A model generated the notes under the pieces. The model worked only from the letters and a program-made list of their open reading frames with translations. It was not told the origin of the DNA and did not search any database. From contig QEUQ01000015.1 of NCBI GenBank assembly GCA_003577105.1, positions 1-63,301 on the forward strand: a DNA stretch of 63,301 nt. The letters run 5' to 3'. The stretch's first letter is position 1; every line of letters starts with the position of its first letter. This document shows positions 55,654-62,396 of the stretch, in pieces. The stretch comes from Acidobacteriota bacterium (GTDB taxonomy: Bacteria > Actinomycetota > Acidimicrobiia > ATN3). The position numbers and the translations under genes are program-made.

Positions 55654-55889
55654 GCGCCGAATCGGCTCTGGTGCGGGCCCGCGAGCTCGCCGGTGAATCT
55701 GTTTCGGTCGTCAATGTGGTTCACCACGCGACTAAGGAAGGCAGCGTGATCGTCTTTGAGTGGACTGCAATGATCGAGTTGTTTGACGAGCCATGGCCGG
55801 TGCCGGCCGCCTCTGTTTGCTACCTCGACTCAAGCGGCGATCTGCTCTCCCGAAAAGATTTTGGATCGTGGCTAAAGAATGATCGCTAG
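55650..55889 (+). CDS. Small protein of unknown function
   Basis: A 79-residue frame starting at TTG 55650, which overlaps the ABC stop (TTGA). The sequence reads like a compact alpha-beta domain (REL...SVVNVVHHATKEGSVIVF, then SVCYLDSSGDLLSRKDF) and its closing strand resembles those of NTF2-like or small regulatory proteins. I do not recognise it. Good codon choice and the coupled start favour a real gene, perhaps a partner of the exporter. Confidence 0.45.
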   Translation: MSAESALVRARELAGESVSVVNVVHHATKEGSVIVFEWTAMIELFDEPWPVPAASVCYLDSSGDLLSRKDFGSWLKNDR

Positions 55890-55924
55890 TGGGCCGATAG
55901 GGGAGTAACACGGATGGCAATGAT

Positions 55925-55954
55925 CCGGCTCGCGCCGGGCGTTGTCGTTTTTTT
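55925..55954 (+). terminator. Hairpin followed by T7 ahead of the pilin gene
   Basis: CCGGC (55925-55929), loop TCGC and GCCGG (55934-55938) form a 5-bp stem; a tract of seven T follows at 55948-55954. The nine-base gap between stem and T tract is longer than ideal, so termination of the ABC operon is plausible but not certain. Confidence 0.4.
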
Positions 55955-55977
55955 ATTGTCTCGGGGAGAGGGACACC

Positions 55978-56538
55978 ATGAAACCGCCAACAGGGGGGCG
56001 GTGGGCTGGGAGCACGCTGCGTAAGAGCACTTCACGGCGTGCTGTCGGAGGTCAGGAAGCATTCACGCTCATTGAGCTGATGATGGTTGTACTGATCATC
56101 GCGATACTCATCGCCATAGCGATTCCAACATTTCTAGGTGCGCGCCAGCGCGCGTCAAATCGGGCATCCCAGTCCAGCTTGCGCCTCGCCCTCACTGCCG
56201 AAACCACCTACTATGCTGACTACCAGGAGTTCACGGACGTTGCGGCCGTGCTAAGGGCGGAGGAGCTGGGGTTGAATTGGATGGGCAATGCGCCCTCAGG
56301 CGACTTCAAGAGTGTTTCGACAGTGATACCCGCGCCGCCTGCTAATCGTGAATACGTATGCCTCGCCGTCCTGAGCCAGACCGGTCAGACTTACGGCATG
56401 GTTTATGTAGTTGGTGGAGCAGCGAGCGGAACGTACTACGGCACGGGTACCGGTCCGGATGCTGCAGCATTTTGTGCTGCGCCGCCCGCAGTTCCCGGGA
56501 ACTGGTCAACTGATGTTCAGCAGGGCTGGCGCAACTGA
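55978..56538 (+). CDS. Type IV pilin-like protein with class III-type prepilin leader
   Basis: The 186-residue protein has ATG 55978 with GGGGAGAGGG upstream. A 28-residue basic leader ends in QEA, followed by FTLIELMMVVLIIAILIAIA, the hydrophobic helix with Glu at position 5 typical of type IV pilins and type II pseudopilins. The residue at -1 of the peptidase site is Ala instead of the usual Gly. The mature protein includes Cys in YVCLAV and AFCAAP that may form the C-terminal disulfide loop. No other pilus gene is in the window. It could form a pilus with a distant assembly machine. The gene ends in a duplicated 24-bp block. Confidence 0.88.
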   Translation: MKPPTGGRWAGSTLRKSTSRRAVGGQEAFTLIELMMVVLIIAILIAIAIPTFLGARQRASNRASQSSLRLALTAETTYYADYQEFTDVAAVLRAEELGLNWMGNAPSGDFKSVSTVIPAPPANREYVCLAVLSQTGQTYGMVYVVGGAASGTYYGTGTGPDAAAFCAAPPAVPGNWSTDVQQGWRN

Positions 56539-56574
56539 GCAACCAATGTCCAGCAGGGCTGGCGCAACTGAGCA
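56518..56574. repeat. Tandem duplication at the pilin 3' end
   Basis: A perfect 24-bp block (56518-56541, with the pilin stop) recurs at 56551-56574, a 33-nt period, with further similar bases before it. The second copy lies after the stop and is out of use, a likely recent local duplication. Confidence 0.9.
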
Positions 56575-56636
56575 CCCCCTGGAGTGGCCACTAGGGCAAA
56601 GAAGTAGCTGCTCACCAGCGAAATATTTTCTAGGGC

Positions 56637-56686
56637 TTGTCCGTTCAATTCCTCGAAGGTATTATTCCGACAAGATTAGTCGGAAT
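56637..56686 (+). promoter_or_regulatory. sufB promoter with overlapping IscR/Rrf2-type palindrome
   Basis: TTGTCC (56637-56642), a 17-bp spacer and TATTAT (56660-56665) form a good sigma-70 type promoter. A perfect palindrome, ATTCCGAC-N7-GTCGGAAT (56664-56686), overlaps the -10 and start region. Its core CCGACAAGATTAGTCGG fits the E. coli IscR type 1 consensus (YYGACTRWWWYAGTCRR) in all but two positions. A repressor bound here would block the promoter. The regulator gene is not in the window. Confidence 0.75.
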
Positions 56687-56719
56687 TAGATCCCGGCATG
56701 ATCGAGGAGATGAATCCGG

Positions 56720-58120
56720 GTGCCCGCGACGCCAGTTCAAATCAATTCCTCATACGAACTCGGTTGGCATGACACCGAGGACTACGCTTTCAAACCCCAG
56801 CGCGGGCTTTCTGAAGCGATCGTCAGGCAGATCTCGGAGATGAAGAACGAGCCTGAGTGGATGACCGCTTTCAGGCTCAAGTCGCTTTCGATGTTTGCAA
56901 AACGGCCACTCCCCAAGTGGGGCGGTGACCTCGGCGAGATCAACTTTGACGAGATTTATTACTACATCAAGCCGAAGGGTTCTCAAGCACGCGATTGGTC
57001 GGGGGTGCCAACCGAGATCCGAGACACCTACGAGAAGCTGGGAATCCCCGAGGCGGAGCGCAAGTACCTCGCAGGAGTGACTGCGCAGTACGAATCAGAG
57101 GTCGTCTACCACCGCAATATTGAAGGTCTTGAGGCCCAAGGGGTCATCTTCACCGACATGGATTCCGCGCTGAGAGACCACCCCGAAATTGTGAAGAAGT
57201 ACTTCGGAACCGTGATCCCACCGAACGACAACAAGTTCGCGTCACTGAACTCAGCGGTCTGGTCGGGCGGCTCTTTCATCTACGTTCCCGAAGGCGTCAA
57301 GGTCGAAATGCCGCTGCAGGCTTACTTCCGCATCAACGCCGAGAACATGGGTCAGTTCGAGCGCACGCTGATCATTGCGGAGCGCGGTAGCTTCGTCCAC
57401 TATGTCGAGGGCTGCTCGGCGCCGGTCTACTCGACCGATTCGCTGCATTCCGCGGTTGTCGAAATCGTCTGCAATCCAGGCTCGCGGGTCAGGTACACGA
57501 CAATCCAGAACTGGTCCAACAACGTCTTCAACCTTGTTACCAAGCGAGCCGTTGCCCACGAAGAAGCCACCATGGAGTGGATTGACGGCAACCTCGGATC
57601 GAAGCTGACCATGAAGTACCCCGCCGTCTACATGATGGGCCCGAAAGCCCGCGGCGAAGTGCTCTCCATCGCATTCGCGGGCGCCGGCCAGCACCAGGAC
57701 GCCGGCGCCAAGATGGTCCACGGAGCGTCGGAGACCTCAAGCCAAATAGTGGCCAAGTCCATTTCGAAAAATGGCGGGCGTGCTGGATACAGGGGGCTCG
57801 TCAAGGTCGAACCCGGCGCTCATGGCGTCAAGAGCAACGTCCGCTGCGACGCGCTCATCCTCGATGAGGAAAGCCGCTCCGACACCTATCCGTACATCGA
57901 ATTCGGTGAGAAGGATGCGCGCATCGGGCATGAAGCAACAGTCTCAAAGGTCGGAGAAGACCAGCTTTTCTACCTGATGAGCAGAGGTGTGCCCGAGAAC
58001 GAGGCCATGTCAATGATCGTAAACGGCTTCATCGAGCCGGTCGCGAAGACCCTTCCGATGGAGTACGCGGTTGAACTCTCTCGGCTTATCGAGCTCCAGA
58101 TGGACGGCTCAATAGGCTGA
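56720..58120 (+). CDS. sufB: Fe-S cluster assembly scaffold SufB
   Basis: A 466-residue protein matching SufB: the N-terminal [17 protein letters not shown], then [32 protein letters not shown] and the core beta-helix blocks [20 protein letters not shown] and [20 protein letters not shown] (with the likely cluster-binding Cys), ending [22 protein letters not shown]. SufB pairs with SufD and SufC to build clusters. GTG 56720 has GAGGAG nine to ten bases upstream. sufB is separated from sufD, sufC by two protease genes. It is preceded by the promoter and palindrome described above. No sufR or sufS/sufU gene is in the window. Confidence 0.95.
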   Translation: MPATPVQINSSYELGWHDTEDYAFKPQRGLSEAIVRQISEMKNEPEWMTAFRLKSLSMFAKRPLPKWGGDLGEINFDEIYYYIKPKGSQARDWSGVPTEIRDTYEKLGIPEAERKYLAGVTAQYESEVVYHRNIEGLEAQGVIFTDMDSALRDHPEIVKKYFGTVIPPNDNKFASLNSAVWSGGSFIYVPEGVKVEMPLQAYFRINAENMGQFERTLIIAERGSFVHYVEGCSAPVYSTDSLHSAVVEIVCNPGSRVRYTTIQNWSNNVFNLVTKRAVAHEEATMEWIDGNLGSKLTMKYPAVYMMGPKARGEVLSIAFAGAGQHQDAGAKMVHGASETSSQIVAKSISKNGGRAGYRGLVKVEPGAHGVKSNVRCDALILDEESRSDTYPYIEFGEKDARIGHEATVSKVGEDQLFYLMSRGVPENEAMSMIVNGFIEPVAKTLPMEYAVELSRLIELQMDGSIG

Positions 58121-58143
58121 TGTTCCAATAGTAGGCTGTTGGT

Positions 58144-58914
58144 GTGACAACCGACAGGCCGAAAATGAGTCCGAAGCGCAAGTTCAGGCTGGCGCGCACA
58201 TCCCTTATTGCCCTCGTATTAGTCGCCCTTGGCATTGCTGCGATAGCCGAGCTCGTGTCACCCTCGGCTGGTGATCCAGCCCGGCCCTCAGATGTCGAGT
58301 ATCTAGATCTCGCTGCGCTTGATCCAAGTGAAGGCGGGAGGATACCTGCTCAGACATCGGAGCCAATTCCGGAGACCGAGGAGCTTACCTCCATGCCCCA
58401 CGCCACACGGCCGGCCAAGGGCGCCCCATGGACCTATTCGATAAGGGTTGAAAAGGGGCTCGATCCTCACGGTGAGTTCGCTTCCCTTGTTGAGAGGCTG
58501 CTCGCCGACCCACGCGGTTGGTCGCAGAAGAAGCGATTCGAGCGGGCGAAACAAGGTGAGACTCCAAGCTTTTGGGTGGTATTGGCATCGCCGCCGAACG
58601 TCGATCGCCTCTGTGCTCCGCTCCGAACCGAGGGCACTTACTCGTGCGGCCTAACCGGCATCGCGGTGATCAATGCAGTTCGCTGGCGAGATGGGCCGGT
58701 CGAGACGGCCAGACAGGCTTGGTCTGGTGAGTCGATCGAGAGCTATCGCACCATGGTGCTCAATCACGAGGTAGGGCACGTTCTAGGCCTGGGCCACCAG
58801 GGGTGCAGGACTCCCGGTGAGCCGGCATCGATCATGGCACAGCAGACAATTGACCTCAAAGGGTGCACGCCAAATCCGTGGCCGAAGGACGAAGACTTAG
58901 CTCTAGTCTCCTAG
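58144..58914 (+). CDS. DUF3152 family exported metalloprotease-like protein
   Basis: A 256-residue protein with a membrane anchor near residues 18-39 and an exported domain containing the zincin motif NHEVGHVLGLGHQGC, that is HExGHxxGxxH with three metal ligands and a catalytic Glu. The DUF3152 blocks AVRWRDGPVETARQAW and LNHEVGHVLG are present; the family is widespread in Actinomycetota and looks like a secreted metzincin. The GTG at 58144 follows the sufB stop by 23 bases. Nothing links it to iron-sulfur assembly, so its place here may be accidental. It overlaps the next gene tail to tail by four bases. Confidence 0.85.
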   Translation: MTTDRPKMSPKRKFRLARTSLIALVLVALGIAAIAELVSPSAGDPARPSDVEYLDLAALDPSEGGRIPAQTSEPIPETEELTSMPHATRPAKGAPWTYSIRVEKGLDPHGEFASLVERLLADPRGWSQKKRFERAKQGETPSFWVVLASPPNVDRLCAPLRTEGTYSCGLTGIAVINAVRWRDGPVETARQAWSGESIESYRTMVLNHEVGHVLGLGHQGCRTPGEPASIMAQQTIDLKGCTPNPWPKDEDLALVS

Positions 58915-59750
58915 CGGATCGAATCGAGGTGCGCGAGCCACTCGGTTTCGAGGTTCGCGGGCAGCTTCCCTGTGATTCGCAGCATTTCCCAGATGCGGTT
59001 CCACCCCCGGGTGCTGACCAGATATGCAGTCGCCGAAGCCGATGCTGCGTAGAACTGCTGGATCTCAGGAGCTGAAGCGCCTACTCGCAAGCCAGTCTGA
59101 AGCTCTCGCAACGACGGCAGCGCTTGCCTCGCCTTGAGCTTCAGGGCTGCACGGTGCAGCTCATCGGTAGTACCCATGACCTCTGACGCCGCGAGTTCGG
59201 CTAGGCCTTCGCTCAACCACATGGGGAGGGCGCGTTCGGCTTCCGCCCTGGCGCGCTCAGATGCCAGCAAGTGCGCCGCCTCGTGCAGCACGATTCGATC
59301 AAGGTCGCCAGAGGTGGTATCCACCGCAACTATTGCGAGCCTGGCCCCGGTGACGGCAGCGCCGGCCACGCTCGGATCGGCATTCATGCCCGGTGCAGCG
59401 GCAATCGACTGCCTCTCCGTTACTAGGCAGACAGACAGCCGGCTGGCGGCAATTGCTCGTTCCCCGAAGGCCCGTTCCAAGAGTTCGGCACCTCGGTCAA
59501 GCGCCGTTCGGGCCCTCGCGGCAGCAGCGCGCGAAACACGAGGTGCAGCTACTACATCGGCAATCGCACCATCGATGTGCTGCCAGTCAGCGCTTGGCCG
59601 GTCTGATGCCGAGAATGACTTGCAGGTCAGCTCGTCAATGTGGGGAGGAATCTCGACGCCGTCAGCCACGAGCGGCCGCGCCCCCCACATGAGGCAGACG
59701 GTCACAAGCGCCACCGCGATGACGCCTCGCAATGCCGGTGCTGCCCTCAA
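58911..59750 (-). CDS. Secreted gluzincin-type protease-like protein
   Basis: A 279-residue protein with an N-terminal signal peptide (APALRGVIAVALVTVCLMW, cleavage near residue 30), then a domain with HEAAHLLASERA and 20-odd residues later LPMWLSEGLAELAAS. The HExxH plus downstream Glu is the MA-clan gluzincin layout. Proteins of this type occur as small exported peptidases in Actinomycetota. The two exported proteases here are convergent and unrelated in sequence beyond the zinc motif. A 25-bp tandem repeat lies right in front of its start. Confidence 0.75.
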   Translation of the reverse strand: MRAAPALRGVIAVALVTVCLMWGARPLVADGVEIPPHIDELTCKSFSASDRPSADWQHIDGAIADVVAAPRVSRAAAARARTALDRGAELLERAFGERAIAASRLSVCLVTERQSIAAAPGMNADPSVAGAAVTGARLAIVAVDTTSGDLDRIVLHEAAHLLASERARAEAERALPMWLSEGLAELAASEVMGTTDELHRAALKLKARQALPSLRELQTGLRVGASAPEIQQFYAASASATAYLVSTRGWNRIWEMLRITGKLPANLETEWLAHLDSIR

Positions 59751-59756
59751 TTCCGG

Positions 59757-59806
59757 ACCTCGTTTCGGAAGGCTTGGCTAAACCTCGTTTCGGAAGGCTT
59801 GGCTAA
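59757..59806. repeat. 25-bp tandem duplication
   Basis: Two perfect, directly adjacent copies, 59757-59781 and 59782-59806. They sit upstream of the protease gene start (59750, minus strand) and upstream of the sufD promoter region. Function unknown. Confidence 0.95.
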
Positions 59807-59897
59807 AGGGTAGACCAACGATGTGACAGCTGGTACCCACCCTGCCGAGAAAACAGCCGCACGCCAACCCGACCCATGTTGTCCAGGACTTTGAAAC

Positions 59898-59918
59898 ATG
59901 ACAAGATTGGTCGGGATT
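59898..59918 (+). promoter_or_regulatory. Second IscR/Rrf2-type site upstream of sufD
   Basis: ATGACAAGATTGGTCGGGAT shares 17 of 21 positions with the sufB palindrome core and keeps the GAC-N7-GTC core. A TTGTCC (59879-59884) and a TTGAAA (59891-59896) lie just upstream, but a good -10 is not obvious. The site is 23 nt before the sufD ATG. Confidence 0.65.
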
Positions 59919-59940
59919 TCAAGCACTCCGTAGGGAACTG

Positions 59941-61269
59941 ATGGCGATCGACAGCATTGCGAATCTAAGCGCCGCCGCGACACGCGCTTGGGAGCCTCCA
60001 GAACTATCACAGGCGAGGTCCGAGGCGGCCCTGAAGGGCGCGGAACTCGCCTTGCCAAGTGATGAAGAGGAAGATTGGCGATATACCGACGTCTCCCGGA
60101 TTGATCTCGGTGAACTGCAGATTCCGGAGCCGACCGAAGATCCAGAACCTGTCGAAATGGACCAGTTCAGCGCCGGTCGCATCTCGGGAGTCTGCCCGGT
60201 GGCACTCGAAGCCCTTGGCGAGATGAGCGGTGCAATCAGCGTTGTCGATGGCATGACGGTCGGCCAGGCAATTGCCGCCGATGCGGCTGGGCTTGGAGTC
60301 GAATTCGGAGCCTCTAGCCGGTTCGCAACTGAGTTCGCGTCGTGGAATGAGCCAGTTGCCGATGACAAGTTCAGTGCGCTTGCCGTTGCCGTGGGGGCGG
60401 GAGCGTTTCTCCGCATGCCTCAAGGCAAGGCGCTGCGAGAGCCGTTCGCGATTTGGCAGAACTCGCATACACCAGGCGTGCTTGGAGCGTCTCACACTCG
60501 GATTCGTCTGGAGCAGGCCTCCTCGGCCAGGGTTCTGATGCACCAAGCCGGCTCGCCAGATGGACGCTCGTTGCTCATTCCGAAGACAGAGGTGTCTCTT
60601 GGACCCGGCGCGACCCTAGACCTCGTGATAGTCCAAGAACTGAGCAATTCGCTCGACCAAATTGGCTCTGTTGATGTGCGCCTCGAGAGGGATGCGCAGA
60701 TCAAGATCATGACGGTGACCGTCGGCGGCGGCCTTTCCCGTTTGCGCGCTCAGTGCCACCTGAATGGGGAGGGCGCTGGCTCCGTAATGCTCGGAGCAAG
60801 TCTCGGGCGCGGTAGCAGCCACATAGATCACCGCACCCTGCAGGAGCATGCAGCCTCGAATACGTCGAGCGATCTTCTCTATAAGACCGTCGTTGACGAT
60901 GAGGCCAGCTCTGTCTACTCAGGTCTGATACGAGTTGAGAAGAATGTTCGAAAGGTCGCTGGATACCAGGTGAACCGGAATCTCATTCTCTCGGAGGGTG
61001 CCTCTGCGGAGTCGGTGCCAAATCTCGAGATTCTGGCAAACGACGTCAAGTGCTCCCATGCATCAGCCACGGGTCCGGTTGACGAGGAACAGCTCTACTA
61101 CCTTCAAAGCCGAGGGATCTCGCGTGACGTGGCGGAGCGACTCATAGTCGTCGGTTTCCTTGGGCAGGTATTGGGCCGATCACCGATCCCGGAGCTAGTT
61201 CCCGTATTGCGAGAGCTGATTTCGGATCGGTTAGCAGGTGACGACAATGCCGGAGGCGAAAATGGCTGA
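59941..61269 (+). CDS. sufD: Fe-S cluster assembly protein SufD
   Basis: A 442-residue SufD-type protein, homologous to SufB in its C-terminal beta-helix: DLVIVQELSNS, SSHIDHRTLQEHAASNTSSDLLYKTVVDDEASSVYSGLIRVE and GPVDEEQLYYLQSRGISRDVAERLIV are the typical blocks. The N-terminus is a SufD extra domain with EEDWRYTDVSRID. SufD completes the SufBCD scaffold. AGGGA lies five bases before the ATG. The end overlaps the Rieske gene by eight bases, and sufC follows, so the three are one transcript. It has its own copy of the regulatory site, which suggests co-regulation with sufB despite separation. Confidence 0.94.
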   Translation: MAIDSIANLSAAATRAWEPPELSQARSEAALKGAELALPSDEEEDWRYTDVSRIDLGELQIPEPTEDPEPVEMDQFSAGRISGVCPVALEALGEMSGAISVVDGMTVGQAIAADAAGLGVEFGASSRFATEFASWNEPVADDKFSALAVAVGAGAFLRMPQGKALREPFAIWQNSHTPGVLGASHTRIRLEQASSARVLMHQAGSPDGRSLLIPKTEVSLGPGATLDLVIVQELSNSLDQIGSVDVRLERDAQIKIMTVTVGGGLSRLRAQCHLNGEGAGSVMLGASLGRGSSHIDHRTLQEHAASNTSSDLLYKTVVDDEASSVYSGLIRVEKNVRKVAGYQVNRNLILSEGASAESVPNLEILANDVKCSHASATGPVDEEQLYYLQSRGISRDVAERLIVVGFLGQVLGRSPIPELVPVLRELISDRLAGDDNAGGENG

Positions 61270-61579
61270 ATTCGACGCAGGGCCATCCGAAGGTTTCCCC
61301 GAGGCCAGTCCGGTCCGCGTAGATGCCGACGGTTCGGAGATAGCTGTGGTGCGTCTCGGTAGCCGGATCTACGCTGTTGCCGATTGCTGTAGTCACGCAA
61401 AGGCAAGCCTGGCAGAGGGCGAGGTGATTGCCGAAGAGGCAAGCATTGAGTGCCCGAGGCACGGAGCTACCTTTGACCTTGAAACCGGCGAAGCACTTAC
61501 TCTCCCAGCGACTGCCTCCGTTGGAACATATCGAGCCACCGAGCGCGACGGACGGGTATACCTTCAGGCCATGTCCTGA
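61262..61579 (+). CDS. Rieske-type [2Fe-2S] ferredoxin
   Basis: A 105-residue soluble Rieske protein with the cluster motifs C-S-H (in ADCCSHAKASL) and C-P-R-H (in IECPRHGATFDL), giving two Cys and two His ligands. ATG 61262 is used because GGAGG lies five bases upstream; an earlier ATG at 61247 is in frame. A Rieske ferredoxin between sufD and sufC is a known actinobacterial arrangement and likely donates electrons or marks delivery. It overlaps the sufD stop by eight bases. Note the extra Cys in front of CSH. Confidence 0.92.
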   Translation: MAEFDAGPSEGFPEASPVRVDADGSEIAVVRLGSRIYAVADCCSHAKASLAEGEVIAEEASIECPRHGATFDLETGEALTLPATASVGTYRATERDGRVYLQAMS

Positions 61580-61595
61580 AATCGAGGGAGATGCA

Positions 61596-61619
61596 ATGAG
61601 TGCATACGGGCAACCATGA
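61596..61619 (+). CDS. Possible 7-residue leader frame overlapping the sufC start
   Basis: ATG 61596, with GAGGGAG five bases upstream, opens a frame of seven codons (MSAYGQP) whose stop TGA overlaps the sufC start (ATGA). The ribosome site matches this ATG better than the sufC ATG itself. It may be a coupling leader for sufC. Real translation is unproven. Confidence 0.35.
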   Translation: MSAYGQP

Positions 61620-62338
61620 CAGCTTCTAGAGAAATCGCTCTGAAGGTTGAAGGGCTGCGAGGCGGTCCGTTCGGTGCGGACGTACTCAAGGGCGTGGATC
61701 TCGAGGTGCATCACGGCGAGGTCGTCGCTCTCATGGGTCCCAATGGCTCAGGCAAGTCAACTTTGCTGCATCTTCTGATGGGGCATCCCGACTACGAGAT
61801 CACCGAAGGCCAAGTATGGGTCGATGGAGTTGACGTTACCGGCGCGACGGTCGAGGAGCGTTCGCGTGCCGGACTTTTCGCGGCTTTCCAGTATCCAACA
61901 GAGCTCCCCGGGGTTCCCCTTGAGGACTTGATTCGAGAGGCATTGACTGCTCGCGGACGCGATGCCGAAGACGTCTCGGTCGACGAAATGGCCCGACAAA
62001 TCGGAATGGACCCGGCGTTGCTGACGAGGGGAGTCAACGACGATTTCAGCGGCGGTGAGAAGAAGCGTTCTGAGGTTGTCCAGATGGAGATTCTCAGACC
62101 AAGCATCGCAATCCTTGACGAGATCGATTCCGGCCTTGACGTCGACGCGCTTGCCGCCTCTTCTGAGCGCATCAGGGAGATAGCGGGCCAGGGGACTGGC
62201 GTCCTGCTCATTACCCATTACAAGCTACTGCTCGACCATGTACCTCCAACTACCGTCCACATCTTTGTCGACGGCCGGATAGATCGCAGCGGAGGCCCGG
62301 AGTTGGCAGCCGAGCTGGAGGAGGCCGGCTACAAGTAG
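61616..62338 (+). CDS. sufC: SufC, ATPase of the Fe-S assembly scaffold
   Basis: A 240-residue ABC-type ATPase with Walker A GPNGSGKST, Q-loop FAAFQYPTELPG, signature FSGGEKKRSEV and Walker B IAILDEIDSGLD, plus H-loop LITHYKLLLDHV. The EIDSGLD form and FSGGEKKR are specific to SufC. It has no membrane partner; it drives conformational change in SufB-SufD during cluster assembly. ATG 61616 overlaps the stop of a short leader frame. It is the last clear suf gene; no sufS or sufU follow before glpX. Confidence 0.96.
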   Translation: MTASREIALKVEGLRGGPFGADVLKGVDLEVHHGEVVALMGPNGSGKSTLLHLLMGHPDYEITEGQVWVDGVDVTGATVEERSRAGLFAAFQYPTELPGVPLEDLIREALTARGRDAEDVSVDEMARQIGMDPALLTRGVNDDFSGGEKKRSEVVQMEILRPSIAILDEIDSGLDVDALAASSERIREIAGQGTGVLLITHYKLLLDHVPPTTVHIFVDGRIDRSGGPELAAELEEAGYK

Positions 62339-62396
62339 CGCGTGAGGGCATAGGGTTAGGTTTCGTCCGGGGGCGATCGAGCCAGGGAGAAGACTG

